NCBI GenBank assembly: GCA_045640165.1
Contig: JAZUEK010000046.1
Span: 1-9,848 of the forward strand
Reading direction: 5' to 3'
DNA length: 9,848 nt
Origin: RGIG426 sp045640165
GTDB lineage: Bacteria; Bacillota; Clostridia; Oscillospirales; Acutalibacteraceae
The translations under genes were made by a program, and so were the position numbers. Numbering within the stretch: the stretch's first letter is position 1; each line of letters opens with the position of its first letter. The notes under the pieces are model-generated. The model had not been told where the DNA came from. It saw nothing but the letters and a program-made list of their open reading frames with translations, and did no database searches. Of the stretch, positions 1-5,718 are shown piece by piece.

Positions 1-1467
1 GAGCAACAGAACGTCTTTCATGTTGATATCGCCGTCCGCATTGGCATCCGCCGCCGCTTCGTTGATTTCAACTTCGATACCTGCGATGTATTTGCGCAGG
101 GTCAGAACGTCTTTCATGTTGATGTCGCCATCGTTGTTGGCATCGCCACGGGTGACGTCCACACCGGTCGGCTCAACCTCAGTCGCGGTCGGCTCCACAG
201 ACGGCTCGGTCGGCTCGCCAACGCGGAACACGCTGACTTTGGCATAGGTCCAGCTCAAGGTATGACCGGCTTCGCCGCTATCCGCCAGATACACGTCGCC
301 GATGCCCTCCGCCGGGATAGCAACCGGAATGATCGCGGTCACAGTGGACTCTTCGGTGGTGATACAGCCGGAATCGCCCCAGTACTCGGCCCAATCCAGA
401 CCTTCGCCCAGGTGGAAGTCGGCTTCGCCGTTATCCACGGAACCGGTCACGGTGATTTGATAATACTCGCCTTTGTCCGGATCAATCGGACCGTTTTTCG
501 CCGCGTCCGCTTTGATCTCGTTGACAACCAGGAACCACGCATCGGTTTTCTCCGGTTTCAGCGTTTTGGCGCCGCCCACGTTGTTCTCAACGAGAACGGT
601 TTCCACCAACGACACCGGCTCGGACGGCTCGGTCTCGGTAGCAGACGGCTCAGTCTGGGACGGCTCGGTCTCGGACGGCTCAGTCTGGGACGGTTCAGTC
701 TCGGACGGCTCGGTCTCGGACGGTTCAGTCTCGGACGGCTCGGTCTCGGACGGCTCAGTCTCGGACGGCTCAGTCTCGGACGGCTCGGTCTCGGACGGCT
801 CGGTCACAGACGGCTCAGCACCAGTCTCGGTCGGCTCGATCTCAGTCGCGGTCGGCTCGATCTCGGTCGCAGTCGGCTCAATCTCAGTCGCAGTCGGCTC
901 GATCTCGGTCGCAGTCGCCTCAGTCGCGGTCTCGGTCTCAGCCACAGTCGCGGTGGTCTCGACCGTACCGGCCTCACGATACGCATAGATAGCGATCGTG
1001 CCGACGTGGATAACCGTGTCGCCGCCGTCACCGGCAGCGCCCAGCACCCAAGAGGAATCCAACTCGGACACGTTCACGTCGCCCGTGCTGTCAAAATAAA
1101 CAGTACCCGGCGCAACGCTTTCCGCCCACAGCTGTTTTGCACCGTCGGTAAGAATCCAGCAAGCATAGCCAAAACCACCGGACACGTAATTCGTGTTGGC
1201 GTCCGCCTCAATTTTCAGCACCGCACCGTTATTGGTGGGGTCGCCGTCGGAGACACCGTACGTGTTAAATTCGGCAGCCAGCGCCGCTTGCAGCGCTGCA
1301 TCGTCGACAATAACGGTGTTCATACCCGAATAGTCGGAATTCAGCGTGAACTCACCGACGAGCTGCCAGTCCGGCTCTGCCGAAGCGAGAACGCTGGAAA
1401 GCAACAGCGTGCTGACCAAAAGCGCGATCGCCATAAAAACAGAACCGAGTTTGAAAATGTTTTTCAT
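1..1467 (-). CDS. Secreted dockerin-domain protein with Thr/Glu/Pro repeat linkers (3' end beyond window)
   Basis: The frame is open from an ATG at 1467 to the left edge: 489 codons with no stop, so the C-terminus is missing. Residues 1-30 form a signal peptide: basic start (MKNIFK), hydrophobic core, cleavage probably after ASA30. Residues ~31-165 are an uncharacterised globular domain, followed by a low-complexity linker (~171-288) of TATEIEP and TEPSE repeats. A second globular segment spans ~289-420 and a short TEPS/TATEVEP linker ~421-438. The end is dockerin-like: GDANNDGDINMKDVLTLRKY (441-460) and a second copy starting ADANADGDINMKDVL (473-487), each with a calcium-loop D-x-N-x-D-G pattern. 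Dockerins bind cohesins on scaffoldins, so an extracellular or cell-surface role is likely. I recognise no catalytic domain, so it may be a carbohydrate-binding or structural component. An AAAGGAA ribosome site (1477-1483) and a good promoter support the start. The dockerin call is firm; the function of the rest is unknown. Confidence 0.88.
   Translation of the reverse strand, partial: MKNIFKLGSVFMAIALLVSTLLLSSVLASAEPDWQLVGEFTLNSDYSGMNTVIVDDAALQAALAAEFNTYGVSDGDPTNNGAVLKIEADANTNYVSGGFGYACWILTDGAKQLWAESVAPGTVYFDSTGDVNVSELDSSWVLGAAGDGGDTVIHVGTIAIYAYREAGTVETTATVAETETATEATATEIEPTATEIEPTATEIEPTATEIEPTETGAEPSVTEPSETEPSETEPSETEPSETEPSETEPSETEPSETEPSQTEPSETEPSQTEPSATETEPSEPVSLVETVLVENNVGGAKTLKPEKTDAWFLVVNEIKADAAKNGPIDPDKGEYYQITVTGSVDNGEADFHLGEGLDWAEYWGDSGCITTEESTVTAIIPVAIPAEGIGDVYLADSGEAGHTLSWTYAKVSVFRVGEPTEPSVEPTATEVEPTGVDVTRGDANNDGDINMKDVLTLRKYIAGIEVEINEAAADANADGDINMKDVLLL
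622..822 (-). repeat. 15-bp tandem repeat coding for Glu-Thr-Glu-Pro-Ser units
   Basis: Plus-strand consensus GGACGGCTCGGTCTC. Eleven contiguous units run from 643 to 807, with a diverged unit on each side (622-636, separated by 6 nt; 808-822). Units differ mainly by synonymous or single-base changes (CTC/TTC, GGT/AGT, TCTC/TCTG), giving T-E-P-S-E with some Q for E. It codes for an extended acidic, Ser/Thr/Pro-rich linker typical of spacers between domains of secreted polysaccharide-active proteins. Copy number is probably unstable by slippage. Confidence 0.93.
831..914 (-). repeat. 21-bp tandem repeat, four units, coding for Thr-Ala-Thr-Glu-Ile-Glu-Pro
   Basis: Four contiguous 21-nt units at 831-851, 852-872, 873-893 and 894-914, differing from each other at only a few bases (for example TCGGCTCGATCTCAGTCGCGG). 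Translated on the minus strand they give TATEIEP heptads N-terminal to the TEPSE pentads in the same linker. A related TATEVEP copy occurs just before the dockerin, so the two linkers probably share an origin. Confidence 0.92.
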
Positions 1468-1516
1468 GGGTATCAATTCCTTTCAATAAATTTTCAAGAT
1501 ATTCGCGGTCAAGCAC

Positions 1517-1545
1517 ACTATACCATTTTTTATGGCGCTTGTCCA
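1517..1545 (-). promoter_or_regulatory. Promoter of the dockerin gene
   Basis: On the minus strand a -35 box TGGACA (1540-1545), a 17-nt spacer and a -10 box TATAGT (1517-1522). Transcription would start near 1510, leaving a ~40-nt leader with the AAAGGAA ribosome site at 1477-1483. Five of six bases match consensus at each box. Confidence 0.78.
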
Positions 1546-1716
1546 TATTTTTGCACAAAAGGTTTTTGCTTTTTCGTGAATTTTCCAAAAAAACTTTCCG
1601 CAGTAGCAAAACGCACGGAATATGCACCTTTTTTCTCCGATTTGTATATTTTTGTGCGTATTATTTATATTTTCAGTCTCTTTCAGTTGTCGCCCGTTAA
1701 CCGAAAAAATCGAGAA
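1546..1716. other. AT-rich intergenic stretch with nothing recognised
   Basis: Lies between the dockerin promoter and the 123-bp repeat. It is markedly richer in A/T than the flanking genes, with several A- and T-tracts. I see no convincing ORF, RNA or strong hairpin. It could hold upstream curved-DNA or regulator sites for the dockerin promoter, but no operator is recognisable. Confidence 0.5.
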
Positions 1717-1839
1717 AAACGCCTTCTTCGCTTCGCTCACGGCGTTTGGAGTTCGTTTCGAATCCACCCTCTTTTTCAAAAAAATAACCGCAAAACGCAC
1801 GAGGCGTTTCGCGGTTATTTGGTGGGAGCGGGTGGATTC
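1717..1839. repeat. 123-bp direct repeat, distal copy (truncated tRNA 3' end plus terminator)
   Basis: Matches 1881-2004 base for base except C1740 versus T1904 and a run of 7 rather than 8 A. Read on the minus strand it holds the last 20 nt of tRNA-Tyr (GAATCCACCCGCTCCCACCA), a copy of the tRNA terminator hairpin, an inverted copy of that tRNA end (GGGTGGATTC), and a 7-bp stem (AAACGCC/GGCGTTT) with a 17-nt loop. There is no 5' part of a tRNA in front of it, so it is not a second gene. Confidence 0.93.
1778..1819 (-). terminator. Duplicated tRNA terminator (distal copy)
   Basis: Same hairpin as the tRNA terminator: AATAACCGC...GCGGTTATT outer stem with a GAAACGC/GCGTTTT inner stem around a CTCGT loop, followed on the minus strand by a T-tract (A-run 1778-1784 on plus). 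It could act as a back-up stop for read-through from tRNA-Tyr. Confidence 0.75.
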
Positions 1840-1853
1840 TTTTCTCACGTGAC

Positions 1854-1876
1854 ACAACCGTCCCCCGGACGGTTGT
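1854..1876. repeat. 10-bp perfect inverted repeat between the two 123-bp copies
   Basis: ACAACCGTCC (1854-1863), a CCC loop, then GGACGGTTGT (1867-1876). It sits in the 41-nt unique segment between the direct-repeat copies, beside an 8-bp palindrome TCACGTGA (1845-1852). There is no T-tract on either side, so it is not an obvious terminator. It could be a structured spacer or the remnant of a larger excised segment. Confidence 0.85.
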
Positions 1877-1880
1877 TCCC

Positions 1881-2004
1881 AAACGCCTTCTTCGCTTCGC
1901 TCATGGCGTTTGGAGTTCGTTTCGAATCCACCCTCTTTTTCAAAAAAAATAACCGCAAAACGCACGAGGCGTTTCGCGGTTATTTGGTGGGAGCGGGTGG
2001 ATTC
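1881..2004. repeat. 124-bp direct repeat, tRNA-proximal copy
   Basis: Overlaps the last 20 nt of the intact tRNA-Tyr gene (from the T-loop to the encoded CCA) and continues through its terminator to a 7-bp AAACGCC/GGCGTTT stem at 1881-1911. It is the counterpart of 1717-1839, starting 164 nt further along. Ending inside the T-loop is typical of tRNA-targeted attachment cores, though a simple tandem duplication would look the same. Confidence 0.93.
1942..1984 (-). terminator. Rho-independent terminator of tRNA-Tyr
   Basis: Starts directly after the encoded CCA. A 16-bp stem with one G-U pair (AATAACCGC-G-AAACGC / GCGTTT-T-GCGGTTATT) closes a CTCGT loop and is followed by eight T on the minus strand (A-run 1942-1949, the first two of which also belong to the stem). 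Confidence 0.9.
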
Positions 2005-2069
2005 GAACCACCGAAGTCACTGACAACAGATTTACAGTCTGCCCCCTTTGGCCACTCGGGAACACTCCC
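1985..2069 (-). tRNA. trnY: tRNA-Tyr (anticodon GTA), CCA encoded
   Basis: An 85-nt class II tRNA. The acceptor stem GGGAGTG pairs with CGCTCCC (one T-G pair), with discriminator A and an encoded CCA at 1985-1987. The D-arm carries the sequence CCCGAGTGGCCAAAGGGG usual for bacterial tRNA-Tyr. The anticodon stem-loop is GCAGA-CTGTAAA-TCTGT with GTA at 2033-2035. There is a long variable arm, and the T-arm is GGTGG-TTCGAAT-CCACC. It stands alone with its own promoter and terminator. Confidence 0.98.
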
Positions 2070-2093
2070 ATATTCCGTTTTGCAACGTCAACT

Positions 2094-2122
2094 ACTATAC
2101 CACGGGCAAACGGAAATGTCAA
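2094..2122 (-). promoter_or_regulatory. Promoter of tRNA-Tyr
   Basis: Perfect -35 TTGACA (2117-2122), 17-nt spacer, -10 TATAGT (2094-2099) on the minus strand. Initiation near 2087 would give a short ~18-nt leader before the mature tRNA. Between the upstream gene's stop (2161) and this promoter there is only a weak all-A/T hairpin, so read-through from the upstream operon into the tRNA is possible. Confidence 0.88.
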
Positions 2123-2160
2123 GAAAAAAATAAAAATATCTTTATATTTTCCAAAATCTT

Positions 2161-3075
2161 TTAACCTGTCACGTCTTTTTCGGTCGCAACCGTAAGCGTT
2201 TTTCCGTCGGTAATCACCGTCACCGTGCCTTGCTTGTCGGTACGATACACGGTTGCGCCCACGGCAGAGAGCCTTGTGAGCGCCGACGCGTGCGGATGTC
2301 CGTAGTCGTTATACAATCCGCAAGACACCACCGCGATTTCGGGATTCACCGCTTCTAAAAATTCTCGGCCGCTCGAGCCACCGGAGCCGTGATGCGCCAC
2401 TTTCAGCACGTCGGCCGCGAGCCCGTCATCCAGTTGCAACAGCGTTTGTTCCTCAACAGCGGTCATATCGCCGCAAAAGAGGAATTTTCGCTCGCCGTAG
2501 TCGGCGCGCACACAAAGCGACAAGTCGTTGAAATCCTCCGCCTCGTCCGCGAGCGGACCGAGCACCGAAAACGCTATTTTGCCCACCGAAAAAGCATCAC
2601 CGGCTTTCGGCTCAACGCGTTTCACGCCCTTTTCGGACAGAAGCGTCACCGCTTTTTCGTAATACTGTCCAAGCGTCTCCGTTTCCGGCGGCGTTTGCAT
2701 CACCACGGTTTCCACCGGCATCCGTTCAAGTATCGCCGAAAATCCGCCGATATGGTCAGCGTGAGGATGGCTGACGACAACGGCGTCCAACTTCGTCACG
2801 CCGTAAGCCGTCAGCAGTTCCGCTGTAAGGTTCGGGCGTTCCACCGTGCCGGCATCTATGAGCACCGCGGTGTCATCCGCCGTAAGCAACGCACAGTCGC
2901 CCTGCCCCACGTCCAAAAACCGCACCGTCAGCACACCATCGTCGCGGACAGTGGACGGCTCGCCCCACGTGGCCGGCGGAAACACCTGCCACACCACAGC
3001 GGCCGCCACAAGCAACACAAACCCGACGGTGACAAGCCACAGTTTGCGGCGATGTTTTCGTGTTGTTTTGCTCAT
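2161..3075 (-). CDS. Membrane-anchored metallo-beta-lactamase-fold hydrolase, ComEC C-terminal-domain-like
   Basis: 304 residues. A basic N-terminus (SKTTRKHRRK) and one hydrophobic segment (~12-30) suggest an uncleaved anchor with the enzyme domain outside. The domain carries the MBL-fold signatures: FLDVGQGD (53-60), HPHADHIGG (103-111) with the metal-binding H-x-H-x-D-H core, NDLSL (183-187), FCGD (200-203), AHHGS (227-231) and GHPH (259-262). This set is typical of the ComEC/Rec2 hydrolase domain, here without the competence-channel segments. Stand-alone proteins of this kind are common in Clostridia and are presumed nucleases or phosphodiesterases; the substrate is not known. The start overlaps the upstream stop in an ATGA (3072-3075) with no good ribosome site, which suggests translational coupling. 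Fold assignment is secure, function is not. Confidence 0.9.
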   Translation of the reverse strand: MSKTTRKHRRKLWLVTVGFVLLVAAAVVWQVFPPATWGEPSTVRDDGVLTVRFLDVGQGDCALLTADDTAVLIDAGTVERPNLTAELLTAYGVTKLDAVVVSHPHADHIGGFSAILERMPVETVVMQTPPETETLGQYYEKAVTLLSEKGVKRVEPKAGDAFSVGKIAFSVLGPLADEAEDFNDLSLCVRADYGERKFLFCGDMTAVEEQTLLQLDDGLAADVLKVAHHGSGGSSGREFLEAVNPEIAVVSCGLYNDYGHPHASALTRLSAVGATVYRTDKQGTVTVITDGKTLTVATEKDVTG

Positions 3076-3824
3076 CTCGTCGATGCTTTCGTCTCGTCAA
3101 GCAACTTGATGGGGTCGTTATCCAAAATTGCCTGCAAAAACGCCAAATCGTTGTCGTGACGGGCAATCGCGGCTTTACTGCTCGCCGTGCCGCCCAGTCG
3201 CCGCACGCCAAAATAGAGGTCTTCGGGGAATTCCGCGCCCCAATACTCGGTGCGGCGGTCGTCGCCGTTCCAGTTCCAGTAAAAATCGGTTTGGTTGACC
3301 CCCTCCACGTCGCGCGCAGGGTCGTCAAAGAACAAATCCACGCCACTGTTTTCTTTGAGGTCGCCCAAATAGTTGTCGTAACTCGGTTTGTCAAAAATAA
3401 AGAACATCACGTCCGCCGACACGAGATACGCCATAATTTTTTGGGAATTCATCTCTGCTTGCGGATTTTTGCGGCCGCCCACGTATTGCGACAGCGCTAA
3501 ATCCTCGACCTCGACAACGATTTTGCCGTCGCCGTTGAGATCTTGCCCGTACGTTTGAAGCATCACTTCCAATTCGGCAACGCCCTCTTCGGACACGCCG
3601 TCACGCGTCACGAGCGCAATCGGATAATCCGGCTCCACGTGGGTTGCCGCTTGCCAAACGCCGACGCCGATGATAGCGAGCAGGCACACGGCCGCTACCA
3701 CCCACCATTTATAGTAAAACCAAAAATTCTGCCATTTGGATTTGGGAGTTTGCGGTTCTTGTGGGATTTCCACCCGTTCCAGTTCCTCTTTCGGCACCCC
3801 GGCCAACGCCATTTCTCTTGCCAT
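3072..3824 (-). CDS. Single-pass membrane protein of unknown function
   Basis: 250 residues, not assigned to a named family. Residues 1-37 are a charged, proline-containing segment, presumably cytoplasmic. An aromatic patch (WQNFWFYYKWW, 31-41) leads into one transmembrane helix (~42-59), and the remaining ~190 residues are predicted to be outside the cell. The outer part contains DLNGDGKIVVEV (95-106), which resembles a calcium-loop start (D-x-N-x-D-G) but lacks the acidic residue at loop position 12. It is acidic and aromatic in the middle (for example DFYWNWNGDD, 180-189). The start is supported by a GAGGGA ribosome site just upstream and a consensus promoter. It is the first gene of an operon and overlaps the MBL-fold gene by 4 nt, so the two products probably act at the same membrane. 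It could be a partner, substrate-binding or regulatory subunit for the hydrolase; that is inference from context only. Confidence 0.85.
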   Translation of the reverse strand: MAREMALAGVPKEELERVEIPQEPQTPKSKWQNFWFYYKWWVVAAVCLLAIIGVGVWQAATHVEPDYPIALVTRDGVSEEGVAELEVMLQTYGQDLNGDGKIVVEVEDLALSQYVGGRKNPQAEMNSQKIMAYLVSADVMFFIFDKPSYDNYLGDLKENSGVDLFFDDPARDVEGVNQTDFYWNWNGDDRRTEYWGAEFPEDLYFGVRRLGGTASSKAAIARHDNDLAFLQAILDNDPIKLLDETKASTR

Positions 3825-3849
3825 AAACCATCCCTCGCTTTACCGTTTC

Positions 3850-3878
3850 AGTATACGGGATTTCGGGGGCAAAGTCAA
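3850..3878 (-). promoter_or_regulatory. Promoter of the membrane protein / MBL-hydrolase operon
   Basis: -35 TTGACT (3873-3878), 17-nt spacer, -10 TATACT (3850-3855) on the minus strand. It lies just downstream of the hyd terminator, so the operon is transcribed separately from the hydrogenase. Initiation near 3843 leaves a ~20-nt leader that includes the GAGGGA ribosome site. Confidence 0.85.
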
Positions 3879-3885
3879 GGAAAAC

Positions 3886-3920
3886 AAAAAATCCCACAAC
3901 CTCTCGGTTGTGGGATTTTT
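3886..3920 (-). terminator. Rho-independent terminator of the hydCBA operon
   Basis: A 12-bp perfect stem AATCCCACAACC / GGTTGTGGGATT (3890-3901, 3906-3917) with a 4-nt loop, beginning 11 nt after the hydA stop. It is flanked by A-run and T-run, so it reads as a terminator in both directions. On the minus strand it separates hydA from the next promoter. Confidence 0.93.
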
Positions 3921-3931
3921 CTTACTGAAAC

Positions 3932-5704
3932 TTATTTCTGCGGAAAGCGCTCGCGGTTTTTGTTGTAGGTGGTGTGGAGCAGCTCGTGCGCTTTGTGGGA
4001 GTTCGGCTCACCGAGGAACTCGTCATACAGCGCTTTCACCTGAGCGTTCTTGTGGCTCTGGCGAAGTTCTTGGCGCTCGTCCTCGCTGTACAGCGCGGCA
4101 GCACGTTTCGCCTGATAGGTGTCGAGGATGTCGTCATCCTCGTTCGGCAGGAACGCCTCGCGGACGTACGGCTGGCCGCCGCCGTTGATGCAGCCGCCCG
4201 GGCAACCCATAATCTCGATGAAGGTGTAGGGAGACGTGCCCTCGCGGATTTGGTCGAGCAGCACTTTCGCGCCTTTCATACCGCTGGTGACCGCCACTTT
4301 GATTTTCTGGCCGGCGAGGTCGAATTCCGCCTCGCGGATGGACTCAAAGCCGCGGACTTCTTTGAACACCACGCCCTCGCGCTCTTTGCCGGTAAGGACA
4401 AAGTACGCGGTACGAAGCGCGGCTTCCATAACACCGCCGGTGACGCCGAAGATGACGCCGGCGCCGGTGTAATCGTGGACGATATCCTGATCAAAGTCTT
4501 CACCCGGCAGTTTCGTGAAGTTGATGCCGGAGCGTTTGATGAGTTTGCCGAGTTCGCGCGTAGTCAGCACGGCGTCGACGTCGCGCAGACCGTTGGTCTC
4601 GAGTTCCGGACGTTGCTCCTCGTATTTTTTGGAAGAGCACGGCATAATCGACACGACGAACATATCTTCCGGTTTCACGCCGATTTTCTCGGCATAATAA
4701 CTCTTGAGGATCGCGCCGAACATCTCGTGCGGCGATTTGCAGGAAGACAGGTGATCGAGCTGATCGCCGTAGTAGTACTCGGCGTAGTTGATCCAGCCGG
4801 GCGAGCAGGAGGTAATCATCGGCAGCGCACCGCCGTTTTTGATGCGGCCGAGCAGTTCGGTGGCTTCCTCCATAATGGTCAGGTCGGCGGCAAAGTTGGT
4901 GTCGAACACTTTCTTGAAGCCGAGGCGGCGAAGCGCGGCGCACATTTTGCCGGTCACCGGAGTGCCGATTTTCATGCCGAATTCTTCGCCGAGGGCAGCG
5001 CGGACAGCCGGCGCGGTCTGAACAACCACGTATTTGCCGGCGGCCATCGCCGCGTCAACCTTGTCGATTTCGCTTTTCTCCATCAACGCGCCGGTCGGGC
5101 AAACGTTGATGCACTGGCCGCACATAATGCACGGCGACTCAATGAAGCTGCGGTTCTCAGCCGGGGCAACAATCGTGTTGAAGCCGCGGTTTTCGAAGCC
5201 GAGGATGCCGTTGCCGTGCGCATTCTGGCAACGGGTAACGCAACGACCGCACAGCACGCATTTGGAGGTGTCGCGGACGATGCTCGGGGTCAAATCGTCG
5301 AACGTGGTCGGCGTTTGCGCACCCTGGAACATGCCCTCGCGCGCACCGGTCAAGCGCGCCACGTGGAGCAGTTCGCATTTTTCGTTTTTATCGCACTCTT
5401 GGCAGTTGCGGTTGTGGTTCGAGAGGAGCAGTTCCACCGAAGCACGGCGCGCCGCCGTCGCTTTCGGGGAGGAAATGGTGATTTCCATGCCCTCGCTCAC
5501 CGGATACACGCAAGACGCCACGAGACCGCGCGCGCCGGTCGCCTCAACGAGGCAGACGCGGCAAGAACCGCGGTTGCATTCGCCGTGGTTGTAAGCGCAG
5601 AGAGACGGGATTTCATAGCCGCATTTTTTGGCGGCTTCAAGGATGGTCAAACCTTCCTCGACCTGATAGGGAATCCCTTCAATTTTAATGTTCACTAAAG
5701 CCAT
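3932..5704 (-). CDS. hydA: [FeFe]-hydrogenase catalytic subunit of a bifurcating HydABC complex
   Basis: 590 residues, cytosolic, modular M3-type. A 2Fe-2S ferredoxin domain has C36, C48, C51 and C65. The His-Cys 4Fe-4S domain has H97, C101, C104 and C110. Two 4Fe-4S clusters have C149/C152/C155/C159 and C192/C195/C198/C202. The H-domain follows, with L1 TSCSPGW (298-304), L2 MPCSSKK (354-360) and L3 with C501 and C505 in MGCPGGCINGGGQP (499-512). It reduces protons to H2 or oxidises H2 at the H-cluster, with electrons from HydB and ferredoxin. L1 differs from the usual TSCCPGW: Ser301 stands where Clostridium pasteurianum CpI has ligand Cys300. The final ~70 residues match the usual C-terminal small-subunit-like extension. 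It follows hydB by 14 nt with a GGGGGA ribosome site. In Desulfovibrio terms this is HndD. The maturases HydE, HydF and HydG are not in the window. Confidence 0.96.
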   Translation of the reverse strand: MALVNIKIEGIPYQVEEGLTILEAAKKCGYEIPSLCAYNHGECNRGSCRVCLVEATGARGLVASCVYPVSEGMEITISSPKATAARRASVELLLSNHNRNCQECDKNEKCELLHVARLTGAREGMFQGAQTPTTFDDLTPSIVRDTSKCVLCGRCVTRCQNAHGNGILGFENRGFNTIVAPAENRSFIESPCIMCGQCINVCPTGALMEKSEIDKVDAAMAAGKYVVVQTAPAVRAALGEEFGMKIGTPVTGKMCAALRRLGFKKVFDTNFAADLTIMEEATELLGRIKNGGALPMITSCSPGWINYAEYYYGDQLDHLSSCKSPHEMFGAILKSYYAEKIGVKPEDMFVVSIMPCSSKKYEEQRPELETNGLRDVDAVLTTRELGKLIKRSGINFTKLPGEDFDQDIVHDYTGAGVIFGVTGGVMEAALRTAYFVLTGKEREGVVFKEVRGFESIREAEFDLAGQKIKVAVTSGMKGAKVLLDQIREGTSPYTFIEIMGCPGGCINGGGQPYVREAFLPNEDDDILDTYQAKRAAALYSEDERQELRQSHKNAQVKALYDEFLGEPNSHKAHELLHTTYNKNRERFPQK

Positions 5705-5718
5705 TGTCGTAATCCCCC

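Noticed and set aside
1717..1839. A second tRNA gene
   Set aside because: Only the last 20 nt (T-loop to CCA) are present, and the sequence in front has no acceptor, D or anticodon arm.
1483..1965. 160-codon minus-strand frame in the tRNA downstream region
   Set aside because: It is built from the 123-bp repeat, terminator hairpins and the dockerin promoter. Such frames over tRNA-flanking repeats are typical spurious calls.
262..2133. 623-codon plus-strand frame rich in Arg/Leu/Gly repeats
   Set aside because: It is antisense to the dockerin gene's minisatellites and runs straight through the tRNA and both terminators. The repeat peptide is only the mirror of the TEPSE/TATEIEP coding repeats.
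2123..2157. Terminator after the MBL-hydrolase gene
   Set aside because: AAAATAT/ATATTTT can pair around AAAG before a T-rich stretch, but the stem is 7 bp of A/T only, too weak to call.
3974..5698. 574-codon plus-strand frame
   Set aside because: Antisense shadow of hydA. The minus-strand protein has all hydrogenase motifs, and the plus frame shows none and has no promoter or ribosome site.
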